Shown: piece after piece, positions 49,578 through 58,307 of the stretch
How positions within the stretch are numbered: the stretch's first letter is position 1
Layout of the letters: each line of letters starts with the position of its first letter
Origin: Micromonospora sp. WMMD1082
GTDB lineage: Bacteria > Actinomycetota > Actinomycetes > Mycobacteriales > Micromonosporaceae
Assembly (NCBI RefSeq): GCF_029626175.1
Contig: NZ_JARUBM010000002.1
Location: 5,783,001 to 5,847,000 of the forward strand
DNA: 64,000 nucleotides
Direction: 5' to 3'
Program-made: the position numbers and the translations under genes
Notes under the pieces: model-generated
Databases searched by the model: none
Told to the model about the DNA's origin: nothing
What the model saw: the letters and a program-made list of their open reading frames with translations, nothing else

Positions 49578-49930
49578 TCCCCGGGGAGATCCTGCCGGCC
49601 GCCGGGCCGGTGGAGATCAACGCCGGTCGGCCGGTGACCACGCTGCTGGTGGTCAACACCGGCGACCGGCCGGTACAGGTCGGCTCGCACTACCACTTCG
49701 CCGAGGCCAACCCGGCGCTGGACTTCGACCGGGACGCCGCCTGGGGGCAGCGGCTCGGCGTACCGGCCGGCACGTCGGTGCGTTTCGAACCGGGGGTCAG
49801 CCGCCCGGTCGACCTGGTGCCGCTGGGCGGCGCGCGGATCGTGCCCGGGCTACGCGGTGAGTGCGGCGGGGAACTGGACGGCCGGCCGACGGCGGTGGCC
49901 GCCACCACGGCGGACGGAGGGCGGGCGTGA
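49574..49930 (+). CDS. ureB: urease subunit beta
   Basis: A 118-residue subunit. [20 protein letters not shown] at the N-terminus, [21 protein letters not shown] and [20 protein letters not shown] match UreB, with the conserved GSHYHF and the R-F-E-P-G strand. GTG 49574 overlaps the ureA TGA, and its own stop overlaps ureC (GTGA). Length is slightly above the usual 100-105 because of an Ala/Thr/Asp-rich tail. Confidence 0.94.
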   Translation: MIPGEILPAAGPVEINAGRPVTTLLVVNTGDRPVQVGSHYHFAEANPALDFDRDAAWGQRLGVPAGTSVRFEPGVSRPVDLVPLGGARIVPGLRGECGGELDGRPTAVAATTADGGRA

Positions 49931-51630
49931 GCATCGTCGAACGGGACCGCTACGTCGCCCTCTACGGGCCGACCACCGGCGACCGGATCAGGCTGGCCGA
50001 CACGAACCTGCTCATCAAGGTCGAGCGTGACCACTGTGCCGGCGGCGACGAGGCGGTCTTCGGTGGCGGCAAGGTGATCCGCGAGTCGATGGGCCAGTCC
50101 CGGGCCACCCGGGCCGAGGGCGCGCTGGACACCGTGATCACCGGCGCGGTCGTCCTCGACCACTGGGGTGTGGTCAAGGCCGACGTGGGGCTGCGCGACG
50201 GGCGGATCGTCGCGCTGGGCCGGGCCGGCAACCCGGACACCATGGACGGTGTCCACCCGGAACTGGTCATCGGCCCGGCGACCGAGGTGATCGCCGGCAA
50301 CGGCCGGATCCTCACCGCCGGCGCGGTCGACACCCACGTGCACTTCATCTGCCCGCAGATCGTCACCGAGGCCCTGGCCAGCGGGGTCACCACCCTGGTC
50401 GGCGGCGGCACCGGGCCGGCCGAGGGCACCCGGGCCACGACCGTCACCCCGAACGCCTGGCACCTGGCCCGGATGCACGAGGCGCTGGACGCGTTCCCGG
50501 TCAACGTGCTGCTGCTCGGCAAGGGCAACACGGTCGCCACCGAGGCGCTGTGGGAGCAGTTGCGGGCCGGGGCCGGCGGGTTCAAGCTGCACGAGGACTG
50601 GGGCACCACCCCGGCGGCGATCGACGCCTGCCTGCGGGTGGCCGACGCCTCCGGCGTGCAGGTCTCCATCCACACCGACACCCTCAACGAGGCCGGCTTC
50701 GTCGCCGACACGCTGCGCGCGATCGGCGGCCGGGCGATCCACTCGTACCACACCGAGGGGGCCGGGGGCGGGCACGCGCCGGACATCATCACCGTCGCCG
50801 GGGAGCCGAACGTGTTGCCGTCGTCGACCAACCCGACCCGCCCGTACACCCGCAACACCCTCGCCGAGCACCTGGACATGTTGATGGTCTGCCACCATCT
50901 CAACCCGGCCGTGCCGGAGGACCTCGCCTTCGCGGAGAGCCGGATCCGGCCGTCCACCATGGCCGCCGAGGATCTGCTGCACGACCTGGGCGCCATCTCC
51001 ATCATCGGCTCCGACTCGCAGGCGATGGGGCGGGTCGGGGAGATCGTGCTGCGGACCTGGCAGAGCGCGCACGTGATGAAGGCCCGGGTGGGCGCGCTGC
51101 CCGGCGACGGCGCCGCCGACAACCACCGGGCGCGGCGGTACGTGGCGAAGTACACCATCTGCGCCGCCATGGCCAACGGTCTCGACCACGAGATCGGGTC
51201 GGTGGAGCCGGGCAAGCTCGCCGACCTGGTGCTGTGGGAACCGGCCTTCTTCGGCGTACGCCCGCACCTGGTGATCAAGGGCGGCATGATCGCGTACGCG
51301 CAGCTGGGCGACGCCAACGCCTCCATCCCGACCCCGCAGCCGATGCTGCCCCGGCCGATGTTCGGCGCGTACGGCGTCGCGGCGGCCGCCACCAGCCTGG
51401 CGTTCGTCGCTCCCGCCGCCATCGACGCCGGGCTGCGGCTGGACGTACGGCGCCGGGTGGTGCCGGTGGCCGACGTACGGTCGCGGGGCAAGGCCGACCT
51501 GCCGGAGAACGGTGCCCTGCCGCGCATCGAGGTCGACCCGGACACCTTCACCGTCCGGATCGACGGCGCGGTGGTCGAGCCGGATCCGGTGACCGAACTG
51601 CCCATGGCCCAGCGGTACTTCCTGTTCTGA
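49927..51630 (+). CDS. ureC: urease subunit alpha
   Basis: A 567-residue catalytic subunit. [16 protein letters not shown] opens it. The nickel ligands are seen in [10 protein letters not shown] (H-x-H), GFKLHEDWG (carbamylated Lys), SIHTDTLNE and [13 protein letters not shown]. The mobile flap Cys and catalytic His lie in [20 protein letters not shown]. All active-site residues are present. GTG 49927 overlaps the ureB stop. The ureF start overlaps its own stop (TGATG). Confidence 0.97.
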   Translation: MSIVERDRYVALYGPTTGDRIRLADTNLLIKVERDHCAGGDEAVFGGGKVIRESMGQSRATRAEGALDTVITGAVVLDHWGVVKADVGLRDGRIVALGRAGNPDTMDGVHPELVIGPATEVIAGNGRILTAGAVDTHVHFICPQIVTEALASGVTTLVGGGTGPAEGTRATTVTPNAWHLARMHEALDAFPVNVLLLGKGNTVATEALWEQLRAGAGGFKLHEDWGTTPAAIDACLRVADASGVQVSIHTDTLNEAGFVADTLRAIGGRAIHSYHTEGAGGGHAPDIITVAGEPNVLPSSTNPTRPYTRNTLAEHLDMLMVCHHLNPAVPEDLAFAESRIRPSTMAAEDLLHDLGAISIIGSDSQAMGRVGEIVLRTWQSAHVMKARVGALPGDGAADNHRARRYVAKYTICAAMANGLDHEIGSVEPGKLADLVLWEPAFFGVRPHLVIKGGMIAYAQLGDANASIPTPQPMLPRPMFGAYGVAAAATSLAFVAPAAIDAGLRLDVRRRVVPVADVRSRGKADLPENGALPRIEVDPDTFTVRIDGAVVEPDPVTELPMAQRYFLF

Positions 51631-52508
51631 TGGCCACCCCGACCATGCTGCTGCTCCTGGCCGACGGGCGGTTCCCCGCCGGGGCGCACGCCCACTCGGC
51701 CGGGCTGGAGGCCGCCGTCGCCGCCGGACGGGTGACCGACCTGGCCACGCTGGGCGAGTACCTGCGGGGCCGGCTGGCCACCGCGGGGCTGGTCGCGGCG
51801 GCCTTCACCGCAGCGGCGTGCCGGGCCGCCGGGCACGGGGCAGCCGGTGCTGCGACGGTCAGTCGGGCCGCCGGTTCGGCGCGTGCCGGTGAGGTCGCGT
51901 CGCCGGACGAGCGGGAGAGTGCCGGCCCGGTCGGGGTCGGCCCGGACGTGGTCGGCTCGGACGGGGTTGGCCTGAACGGGGTCGGCCCGCACGGGGTTGG
52001 CCTGCGGGCGTCGTTGCCAGCGGACGGGGCGGCCCGGCGGCGGAAGGCGCTGGCTCGGCTCGACGCCGAACTGGACGCGCGTACCGCGTCGCCGGCCCAG
52101 CGGGCGGTCTCCCGCCGGCAGGGCCGCGCGTTGCTGCGGGCCGGCCGCCGGATCTGGCCGGAGGCCACCTTCGACGACCTGCCCGCCATCCCGGGCGGCC
52201 CGCATCAGCCGCTGGTGCTGGGGCTGGTCGGCGCCGCCGCCGGCCTCGATCCGGGGCAGGTCGCCACGGTCGCCGCCCACGCGACGGTGACCGGGTCGGC
52301 CAGCGCCGCCGTACGCCTGCTCGGTCTCGACCCGTACCAGGTCCAGGGTCTGCTGGTGCGGCTCGCCGCCGCCTGCGACGCCACCGCGACGCGGGCGGCC
52401 CGGGCCGCCGAGGATCCACCGGAGCGGCTGCCCGCCGCCGCCGCTCCGCTCGCCGACATGCACGCCGAAGCTCACGCCACCTGGGAGGTGCGTCTCTTTG
52501 CGTCCTGA
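51630..52508 (+). CDS. ureF: urease accessory protein UreF, with repeat-encoded insertion
   Basis: A 292-residue accessory protein (family usually 210-230) that gates nickel delivery with UreG and Ure[21 protein letters not shown] and a C-terminal [18 protein letters not shown] are clear UreF ends. Residues about 75-128 are an extra low-complexity stretch with a recurring G-V/P-x-G-V-G pattern, encoded by imperfect 15-18 nt repeats (about 51925-52015). The reading frame stays open, so it is probably translated. The ATG overlaps the ureC stop. Confidence 0.88.
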   Translation: MATPTMLLLLADGRFPAGAHAHSAGLEAAVAAGRVTDLATLGEYLRGRLATAGLVAAAFTAAACRAAGHGAAGAATVSRAAGSARAGEVASPDERESAGPVGVGPDVVGSDGVGLNGVGPHGVGLRASLPADGAARRRKALARLDAELDARTASPAQRAVSRRQGRALLRAGRRIWPEATFDDLPAIPGGPHQPLVLGLVGAAAGLDPGQVATVAAHATVTGSASAAVRLLGLDPYQVQGLLVRLAAACDATATRAARAAEDPPERLPAAAAPLADMHAEAHATWEVRLFAS

Positions 52509-53244
52509 GATTGACCACGACGAGTCCGTTCCCCACACCCACCCCGAGCCGGGTGTCGACCCGCACGCCCCGCTGCCCACCGTGGGGCGGGCGCTGCGGG
52601 TCGGCATCGGTGGCCCGGTCGGCTCCGGCAAGACCGCCCTGGTCGCGGCGCTGTGCCGGGCGTTCGCCGATGAGCTGCGTCTGGGCGTGGTGACCAACGA
52701 CATCTACACCACGGAGGACGCCGACTTCCTCAAGCGCGCCGGCGTGCTCGATCCGGCCCGGATCCGGGCGGTGGAGACGGGCTGCTGCCCGCACACCGCG
52801 ATCCGCGACGACATCGGCGCCAACCTCGACGCCGTCGACGAGTTGGCCGAGGCACTGGGCCCGCTGGACCTGGTGCTGGTGGAGAGCGGCGGGGACAACC
52901 TGACCGCCACCTTCAGCCGAGGGCTGGTCGACCGGCAGATCTTCGTGGTCGACGTGGCCGGCGGGGACAAGGTGCCGCGCAAGGGTGGGCCGGGGGTGAC
53001 CGCCGCCGACCTGCTGGTCGTCAACAAGACCGACCTGGCGCCGATGGTCGGTGCCGATCTGTCCATCATGGACCGTGACGCCCGCGCCCGACGGGGCGAC
53101 CTGCCCACGGTGTTCCAGTCCATCACCGAGGATCCACTGGCCACCCGGGTTGCCGCCTGGATCCGTCACGAACTGGCCCACCACCGGGCGGTGCCGACCC
53201 ACTCCGCCGCGCCGGTTGTCGCGGCGCCCGCCGGGCAGGTCTGA
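52498..53244 (+). CDS. ureG: urease accessory GTPase UreG
   Basis: A 248-residue SIMIBI GTPase. The P-loop is [17 protein letters not shown] (residues about 37-53). [29 protein letters not shown] (the Cys-Pro-His nickel site), [13 protein letters not shown] and [10 protein letters not shown] (NKxD) are complete. The first 28 residues are His/Asp/Pro-rich ([19 protein letters not shown]), a possible metal store replacing the absent UreE. TTG 52498 has GGGAGGTG upstream and overlaps ureF by 11 nt. Confidence 0.94.
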   Translation: MRPEIDHDESVPHTHPEPGVDPHAPLPTVGRALRVGIGGPVGSGKTALVAALCRAFADELRLGVVTNDIYTTEDADFLKRAGVLDPARIRAVETGCCPHTAIRDDIGANLDAVDELAEALGPLDLVLVESGGDNLTATFSRGLVDRQIFVVDVAGGDKVPRKGGPGVTAADLLVVNKTDLAPMVGADLSIMDRDARARRGDLPTVFQSITEDPLATRVAAWIRHELAHHRAVPTHSAAPVVAAPAGQV

Positions 53245-54062
53245 TGCGGGCCACCGCCCGGCTGGTGGCCCGCGCCGACCGGCACGGCCGCACCGTCTTG
53301 GCCGAGCTGCGCGGCGAGAGCCCGCTGCTGCTACGCCAGATCCCGTCCCGCGGAGGCGCTGCCGGCGATTCCGGTGCTGGCGGTGCCGGCGGTGCCGGCG
53401 GTGGCGGCGTCACGGTGTATGTCGTCGGCGGCGCGGCCGGGCCGCTCGCCGGCGACGACCTGCGGCTGGACGTCGAGGTGGGGCCCGGCGCGGTGGTGCG
53501 GGTGCACACCGTGGCCGCCTCGATCGCACTGCCCGGCCGTTCCGGCGCGCCCTCCCGGATGCTGGTCCGCGCGGCCGTCGCCGGCGGGGCGACGCTGCAC
53601 TGGCTGCCCGAGCAACTGGTCGCGGCCGCCGGCTGCGCACACGTCGCCGATTCCCGGGTGGAGGTGGCCGACGGGGGCACCCTGCACTGGCGTGACGAGC
53701 TGATCTGCGGCCGGCACGGCGAGCAGCCCGGCAACGCCGAGATCAACACCTGGGTCGATCTGGCCGGTCGGCCCCTGCTGCGGCAGTCCCTCGCGGTCGG
53801 GCCGGATGCTCCCGGCTGGGCCGGTCCGGCGGTGCTGGCCGGCGCACCCGCCACCGGCTCGCTGCTGGTGGTCGACCCGACCCGCCCCGCCGAGCCACCG
53901 GAGGTGCGCGGGACACTGGCCCGCCTCCCGCTCGCCAACGCCCCAGCCACCCTCTGGACCGCCACCGCCCCCGACGCGCACACCCTGCGCGCGTACCTGG
54001 ATCCGGTAGATCTTGGTACGCCGACGCCCCGGCGGGGGCAGTTTCGTACCAAGATCTCATGA
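53244..54062 (+). CDS. ureD: urease accessory protein UreD
   Basis: A 272-residue UreD/UreH-type scaffold for nickel insertion. ARLVARADRHGRTVLAELRG, PLLLRQIPSR, GGAAGPLAGDDLRLDVEVG and LHWLPEQLVAAAGCAHVADS match the family. A Gly/Ala/Ser stretch (about residues 37-54) is variable. The last 17 codons (after AYLDPVDLG) are encoded by an inverted repeat, which seems to have extended the protein. The ATG overlaps the ureG stop (TGATG), and its stop overlaps the next gene (ATGA). Confidence 0.9.
   Translation: MRATARLVARADRHGRTVLAELRGESPLLLRQIPSRGGAAGDSGAGGAGGAGGGGVTVYVVGGAAGPLAGDDLRLDVEVGPGAVVRVHTVAASIALPGRSGAPSRMLVRAAVAGGATLHWLPEQLVAAAGCAHVADSRVEVADGGTLHWRDELICGRHGEQPGNAEINTWVDLAGRPLLRQSLAVGPDAPGWAGPAVLAGAPATGSLLVVDPTRPAEPPEVRGTLARLPLANAPATLWTATAPDAHTLRAYLDPVDLGTPTPRRGQFRTKIS
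54008..54057. repeat. inverted repeat in the 3' end of ureD
   Basis: Perfect 13-nt arms, AGATCTTGGTACG (54008-54020) and CGTACCAAGATCT (54045-54057), with a smaller CCCCG/CGGGG stem inside the loop. It encodes the UreD C-terminus. The GATC near the outer ends matches other palindromes in the window. Confidence 0.8.
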
Positions 54063-54688
54063 TGATCCGCGACGCTTACCTCGCTGCCGCCGATATCGCC
54101 ACCACGCTGCTGGGTACGCCCCGGCTGGCCGAGCGCTGGGCGAGGCCGAGCGCCCTGCGGGGCTACTCCACCGGCGGGGTGGCCCGGCACCTCGCCAACC
54201 AGATCACCCGTACGGCGGAGCTGCTCGACGCTCCACCGGGGCGCACCGCGATCGGAGTGCTGGCACACTTCACCGGCAGCGCCTGGGTGACCACCGGTGC
54301 CGACAGCGAGGACAACGTCGACATCCGCAGCCGGAGCGAGCGGGCCGCCGCCGCGACCACCGCCGGCCGGCTCGTCATCGAGGTCGACGCGGCCCTGACC
54401 GAGCTGCGCCGCACCGTGCCGGCACAGCCGGTGGGACGGGTCGTCGACCTCGGCGAGTGGGGTCTGACCGTCGACGATTTTCTGCTCACCCGCCTGATGG
54501 AGCTGGTCGTGCACACCGACGACCTGGCGGTCAGCCTCGACCTTCCGACGCCCGAGATGCCAGCCGCCGCCACCGAGCTGACAATCGACCTGCTCACCCG
54601 CATCGCCGCGTGGCGACACGGCTCCCTCGCGGTGGTCCGCGCGCTGTCCCGCCGGGAACGCGCCCCGGAGACCATCACCGCCCTCTGA
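54059..54688 (+). CDS. maleylpyruvate isomerase N-terminal domain (DinB-like) protein
   Basis: A 209-residue four-helix protein of the mycothiol-dependent/TIGR03083-like superfamily. A metal-binding pattern is suggested by VARHLANQITRTAEL (His near residue 45) and MELVVHTDDLAVSLDL (His near residue 150), typical of maleylpyruvate isomerase N-terminal domains. Many such proteins use mycothiol, the main actinobacterial thiol; the substrate here is unknown. ATG 54059 overlaps the ureD stop, but a role in urease is not implied by the fold. Confidence 0.75.
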   Translation: MMIRDAYLAAADIATTLLGTPRLAERWARPSALRGYSTGGVARHLANQITRTAELLDAPPGRTAIGVLAHFTGSAWVTTGADSEDNVDIRSRSERAAAATTAGRLVIEVDAALTELRRTVPAQPVGRVVDLGEWGLTVDDFLLTRLMELVVHTDDLAVSLDLPTPEMPAAATELTIDLLTRIAAWRHGSLAVVRALSRRERAPETITAL

Positions 54689-54782
54689 CTCCCGCCGTGG
54701 TTCGGGGAGGTTGAACGGGTTCGTCAGGGCACTGTCGAGCTGAACCGTCTGTGCTATCGATTCAGCGGCGGGTTCCTCGCTG

Positions 54783-54899
54783 GCTGTTCGCTCGGCCCGA
54801 GTGGAGGACGTTGCCCAGATGGCGCGTGTGCACGTTCGGTGCTGGCAGGAGACGTATCGGGGAATCATGTCGCGCAGCGACTGGAAGATTGCGCAGCGC
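54783..54899 (+). pseudogene. N-terminal remnant of a GNAT acetyltransferase
   Basis: In one frame this stretch reads AVRSARVEDVAQMARVHVRC then WQETYRGIMSRSDW, the usual start of GNAT acetyltransferases (A-R-x-x-D-V-x-x-M-A-x-V-H-V-R-x-W-Q-E-T-Y-R-G). No start codon fits, and the catalytic acetyl-CoA part is missing; the frame then passes into the MerR gene. It looks like a decayed gene fragment. Confidence 0.6.
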
Positions 54900-54918
54900 C
54901 GGAACGTTGTCTGCGGGC

Positions 54919-55296
54919 ATGAGGATCGGCGAAGCCTCCCGGGCCAGCGGTGTGAGTGCCAGGTCTCTGCGGTACTACGAGGACGAGGGCTTGATCGTCC
55001 CCGGTCGGTGCGGCAACGGCTACCGTGACTACTGCCGGTCCACCATCGACCAGGTCCGCGTCATCCGTTCGCTGCTGGAGTCTGGGCTCCCCGTGCGGTT
55101 GATCAAGGATGTCCTGCCCCACCTCGCTGCTGAGCCTGACGCTGACCTGCGCGACGTGTGCGCGGAGTTTCTGCGGGAGGTGCGGAGGTACCGCGATCAG
55201 CTCGCCGCGCGCATCGCCAGTCTCAGCGATCAGCAGGCGGCACTCGACGCCTACCTGCACGAGGCTCGGCCGGCTGAACCGATGACCGGGACTTGA
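54919..55296 (+). CDS. MerR family transcriptional regulator
   Basis: A 125-residue MerR-type activator. The winged helix-turn-helix MRIGEASRASGVSARSLRYYEDEGLI (abridged), the NGYRDY wing and the ESGLPVRLIKDVLPHL helix are standard. A dimerisation coiled coil with SLSDQQAALDAYL follows. No Cys cluster for metals or redox sensing is present. It is followed after 36 nt by a quinone oxidoreductase. The intervening promoter has the long-spacer, dyad layout of MerR targets, so it probably controls that gene and itself. Confidence 0.88.
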   Translation: MRIGEASRASGVSARSLRYYEDEGLIVPGRCGNGYRDYCRSTIDQVRVIRSLLESGLPVRLIKDVLPHLAAEPDADLRDVCAEFLREVRRYRDQLAARIASLSDQQAALDAYLHEARPAEPMTGT

Positions 55297-55325
55297 CCTT
55301 GACGTCTGTGTGAAGCTCCTACCGT
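55293..55325 (+). promoter_or_regulatory. MerR-type promoter of the quinone oxidoreductase gene
   Basis: TTGACC (55293-55298) overlaps the MerR stop codon, and TACCGT (55320-55325) is the -10-like box. Between them CTTGAC (55298-55303) and GTGAAG (55310-55315) form a dyad. The elongated spacer with a dyad fits MerR activation by DNA twisting. Confidence 0.5.
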
Positions 55326-55332
55326 CGGGTGC

Positions 55333-56337
55333 ATGGAGGTCGACGAGCAGCAGCAGGCAGCACGGGCGCTGGTCCAGCGGTCGCGCCGGGGACCGAAGGA
55401 TCTGACCCTCACGACCGATCGGCGTCGTCTCACACCGGGGGTTGGTGAGTACCTGATCCGAGTGGGTGCCGCCGGGGTCAACTTCGCGGACGTCATGCAG
55501 AGCTACGGCACCTACGGAGAAGGTCCCGAGGCACCGTACGTGGCCGGCTTCGAAGCCGCCGGTGAGATCGTGGGCCTCGGGCCGGACATCGCAAGCCCGC
55601 TCCCACTCGGCGCCCGCGTCGTCGGCACCGGACCGGGCGCCTTTGCGCAGCACATGACGATGCCGGCCGCGGGTGTCCTGACCGTCCCGTCCGGCTGGAG
55701 CGACGCCGAAGCTCTCGGCCTGGTGCTGAACTGGGCAACCGCGTTGGCCGCGCTGAAGCCGCTGGGTGAGATCACGGCCGGTGACGTGGTGCTCGTTCAT
55801 GCCGCGGCGGGAGGCGTGGGGCAGGCTGCTGTCCGCCTCGCCCGCCACTATGGTGCGCGGGTGATCGCCACGGCGTCACCGGGCAAGCACGCCACCGTCA
55901 CAGCGCTCGGGGCCGACGAGGTGCTGGACAGCCGCCGGCCCGATCTGGCCGAGGAGATCAGCCGCCTGACCGGTGGTGTGGACCTGGTCCTGGAATCGGT
56001 GGGACGCACCACGTTCAAGGCCAGTCTGTCGGTCACCAAGCCCTTCACCGGACGCATCGTCGTGTTCGGTGCCGCCTCCGGCGACGTGAGCCTCAGCACC
56101 CGGGACCTGGTCTTCACCCACCAGGTCCACGTCAAGGGCCTGCACATCGGTGCACTGGCGGCCGCCGCCCCGTCCGTCTACCGATGGCTGCTTGCCGAGA
56201 TCGAGGCACTCATCGCCCAGGGCGTCTACCCGCCAGGTGACCCCCATGTCCATCCGCTGGCCGAGGGACCGGCGGTGCTGCGGCGTCTCGAAGCCGGCCG
56301 GACCTGTGGCAAGCACGCCCTCGACCCATGGCGCTAG
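55333..56337 (+). CDS. zinc-independent quinone oxidoreductase (MDR superfamily)
   Basis: A 334-residue NADPH-dependent oxidoreductase. VGAAGVNFADVMQSYGTYG, YVAGFEAAGEIVGLG, VLVHAAAGGVGQAAVRLARH (nucleotide-binding G-x-G-x-x-G) and VLDSRRPDLAEEISRLTGGV (abridged) match the QOR family. The catalytic-zinc Cys/His ligands of alcohol dehydrogenases are absent. It probably reduces quinones or enones as a detoxification step under the adjacent MerR regulator. Confidence 0.87.
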   Translation: MEVDEQQQAARALVQRSRRGPKDLTLTTDRRRLTPGVGEYLIRVGAAGVNFADVMQSYGTYGEGPEAPYVAGFEAAGEIVGLGPDIASPLPLGARVVGTGPGAFAQHMTMPAAGVLTVPSGWSDAEALGLVLNWATALAALKPLGEITAGDVVLVHAAAGGVGQAAVRLARHYGARVIATASPGKHATVTALGADEVLDSRRPDLAEEISRLTGGVDLVLESVGRTTFKASLSVTKPFTGRIVVFGAASGDVSLSTRDLVFTHQVHVKGLHIGALAAAAPSVYRWLLAEIEALIAQGVYPPGDPHVHPLAEGPAVLRRLEAGRTCGKHALDPWR

Positions 56338-56632
56338 GAACGCCTGACGGCTCCCGCCGCCAGCCACCGAGCCCATCCCACAATCGACGATCACCTGCTG
56401 CTCACCTGGCCGGCGCGATCCGTCTGCGCTCTCAGCTCGACAGGGCGCGGCCAACACTCACCGGCCTGCCAGCCACGGCACGCTTGCCTGAGCACTTGGC
56501 AGGGACGAGCGTCGCGCCTCGTGCTCGGCTTGCGGCACGTTGCGCCATCACACCGTCGGAAGAGCCCGGCATGCGCAAGCCGCGACCTCCACCCGGCCGC
56601 TGGCCGCCGAGGGCGCCGCTGAAGCAGGGGCG
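56338..56632. other. gap between convergent genes
   Basis: A 295-nt stretch between the quinone oxidoreductase and the convergent MarR gene. I see no supported ORF, no strong hairpin and no known RNA motif in it. Confidence 0.6.
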
Positions 56633-57082
56633 TCAGGCGGGGGCTGTTGCGCGGCGGCGGTCCGGGTCCAGCTGCCCGATCAGGTCGTTGAGTCGCCCGG
56701 CCAGGTCGGCATCAGCGGGAGTGGTCAGCTCGGCGAGGTCGGCGTGGATCCGCGCGGCGAGGCGCTCGTGCTCGCGGCGGCCCCGGGCGGTGAGGTAGGC
56801 GCGGATGCGGCGGCGGTCGATCGGGTCGACGCGGCGGAAGACGAGGTTGCGGTCGACGAGGTGGTCGACCAGCTTGGTCAGCGTGCCGGGGGGCAGGGAC
56901 GCCTCGGCGGCGACCTCGCTCATCGGGTGGCCGAGGCCGTCGGCGAGCAGGCAGAGCACCCGCCACGCCTCGATGGTGAGCGACTCGGCGGCGAGCACCC
57001 CGCCGACCCGGCGCGAGAGCAGCCGCTCGGCGCGGGTGAGCAGGGGCAGCAGGTCGGCTGCGGAACCGGGAAGGTCTGACAT
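56633..57082 (-). CDS. MarR family transcriptional regulator
   Basis: A 149-residue winged-helix regulator. LLPLLTRAERLLSRRVGGVL (dimer helix), LTIEAWRVLCLLADGLGHPMSEVA and ASLPPGTLTKLVDHLVDRN (recognition helix) are typical, and VDPIDRRRIRAYLTARGRR forms the wing with the conserved D-x-R-R. GGGAG lies before ATG 57082. It is divergent from a cytoplasmic UrtA-like receptor and lies between the urease and urea-transport operons, so nitrogen-related control is plausible. The effector is unknown. Confidence 0.9.
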   Translation of the reverse strand: MSDLPGSAADLLPLLTRAERLLSRRVGGVLAAESLTIEAWRVLCLLADGLGHPMSEVAAEASLPPGTLTKLVDHLVDRNLVFRRVDPIDRRRIRAYLTARGRREHERLAARIHADLAELTTPADADLAGRLNDLIGQLDPDRRRATAPA

Positions 57083-57179
57083 GGCACTCCCGCCTGGCGG
57101 TTGCCGTGTCATGGTACCGATACGTCCCGCTGGCTGGGGAGGGCTGGTCATCACCAACGACGGCGGCCACCATGTGTTC

Positions 57180-58307
57180 ATGTCCGCGCCGGCACCGGGG
57201 TCCGGGCGCCCGCAGGTGGGGGAGAAGATCTCCGCCGGGGCGTCCTGGCTGACCGTCGACCGGGGCGTGGTCAGCATCGCGTTGGTCTACCCGATGCGTG
57301 GGCCGGCGGGCATGTTCGGCCCGAGCTGCGAACTCTGCGCCCAGCTGGCGGTGGAGGAACTCAACCGGCGCGGTGGGGTCCTCGGCCGGGAGCTGCGACT
57401 GGTGCCGGTCGACGGCGGGGCGCCACCGGCGGAGGTGGCCGCCGAGGTCGAGGCGCTGGTGTCGGTGGGCGCGGTGCAGGGCGTCACCGGCTGGCACATC
57501 TCGTCGGTCCGGCAGGCGGTGGCGCCGCGCATCGCGCACCGCGTGCCGTATGTCTACACCGCGCTGTACGAGGGTGGGGAGCGTACCGAGGGTGTCTTCA
57601 TGACCAGCGAGACACCGGACGCGCAGCTGTGGCCGGCGATGCGGGTGCTCGCGGCCGATCTCGGGGTGCGGCGCTGGTTCGTGGTGGGCAACGACTACGT
57701 GTGGCCGCGCCGGACCACCCGCGCCGCCTACCGGTACGCGCTGAGCAGTGGCGGCCGGGTGGTCGGGCACCACTTCCTGCCGCTGGAGACGCACGACTAT
57801 GCCGAGGTGCTGCGCCGGATCGAGCGCACCGACGCCGACGCGGTGCTGATGCTGCTGGTCGGCGCGGACGCGGTGCGGTTCAACCGGGCCTTCGCCCGCT
57901 CCGGCCTGGACCAGCGGTGCCTGCGCCTGAGCACCCTGATGGACGAGAACATGCTGCTGGCCAGCGGGGCGGCGAACACCCGGCGGCTGTTCAGCACGGC
58001 CGGCTTCTTCGCGGGCCTGGTGACGCAGGAGAATCTCGACTTCCACGGCACCTTCGCCCGCCGCTTCGGGCTGGAGGCGCCGCCGCTGGGCAGCCTGGGT
58101 GAGTCCTGTTACGAGGGCGTGATGCTGCTCGCCGCGCTGATCGCCAAGGCCGGCACGCTGGACGTGCGGGCCGTGGAGGCCACCGCCGACGTGGTCTCGT
58201 ACGACGGGCCGCGTGGTGAGTTGCGGCTGCGTCGCCGGCACGTCCGTCAGCGCATCTACCTCGCCGAGGCCGACGGCCTGGACTTCACCGTCCTCGCCGA
58301 GCTGTGA
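57180..58307 (+). CDS. signal-less UrtA/AmiC-like amide-binding protein
   Basis: A protein of about 375 residues of the type I periplasmic-binding fold, close to UrtA, FmdD and AmiC. ALVYPMRGPAGMFGPSCELC, VEELNRRGGVLGRELRLV, GVTGWHISSVRQAVAPRI, YVYTALYEGGERTEGVFMTSE (abridged) and FVVGNDYVWPRRTTR parallel UrtA blocks. Unlike UrtA it has no signal peptide or lipobox in any plausible start (57111 or 57180), so it should be cytoplasmic. AmiC, the amide sensor of amidase operons, has the same fold and location. Divergent from marR. Confidence 0.75.
   Translation: MSAPAPGSGRPQVGEKISAGASWLTVDRGVVSIALVYPMRGPAGMFGPSCELCAQLAVEELNRRGGVLGRELRLVPVDGGAPPAEVAAEVEALVSVGAVQGVTGWHISSVRQAVAPRIAHRVPYVYTALYEGGERTEGVFMTSETPDAQLWPAMRVLAADLGVRRWFVVGNDYVWPRRTTRAAYRYALSSGGRVVGHHFLPLETHDYAEVLRRIERTDADAVLMLLVGADAVRFNRAFARSGLDQRCLRLSTLMDENMLLASGAANTRRLFSTAGFFAGLVTQENLDFHGTFARRFGLEAPPLGSLGESCYEGVMLLAALIAKAGTLDVRAVEATADVVSYDGPRGELRLRRRHVRQRIYLAEADGLDFTVLAEL

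Noticed and set aside
52138..52508. Frameshift in ureF.
   Set aside because: Both conserved ends are in the same frame and the extra length is explained by repeats.
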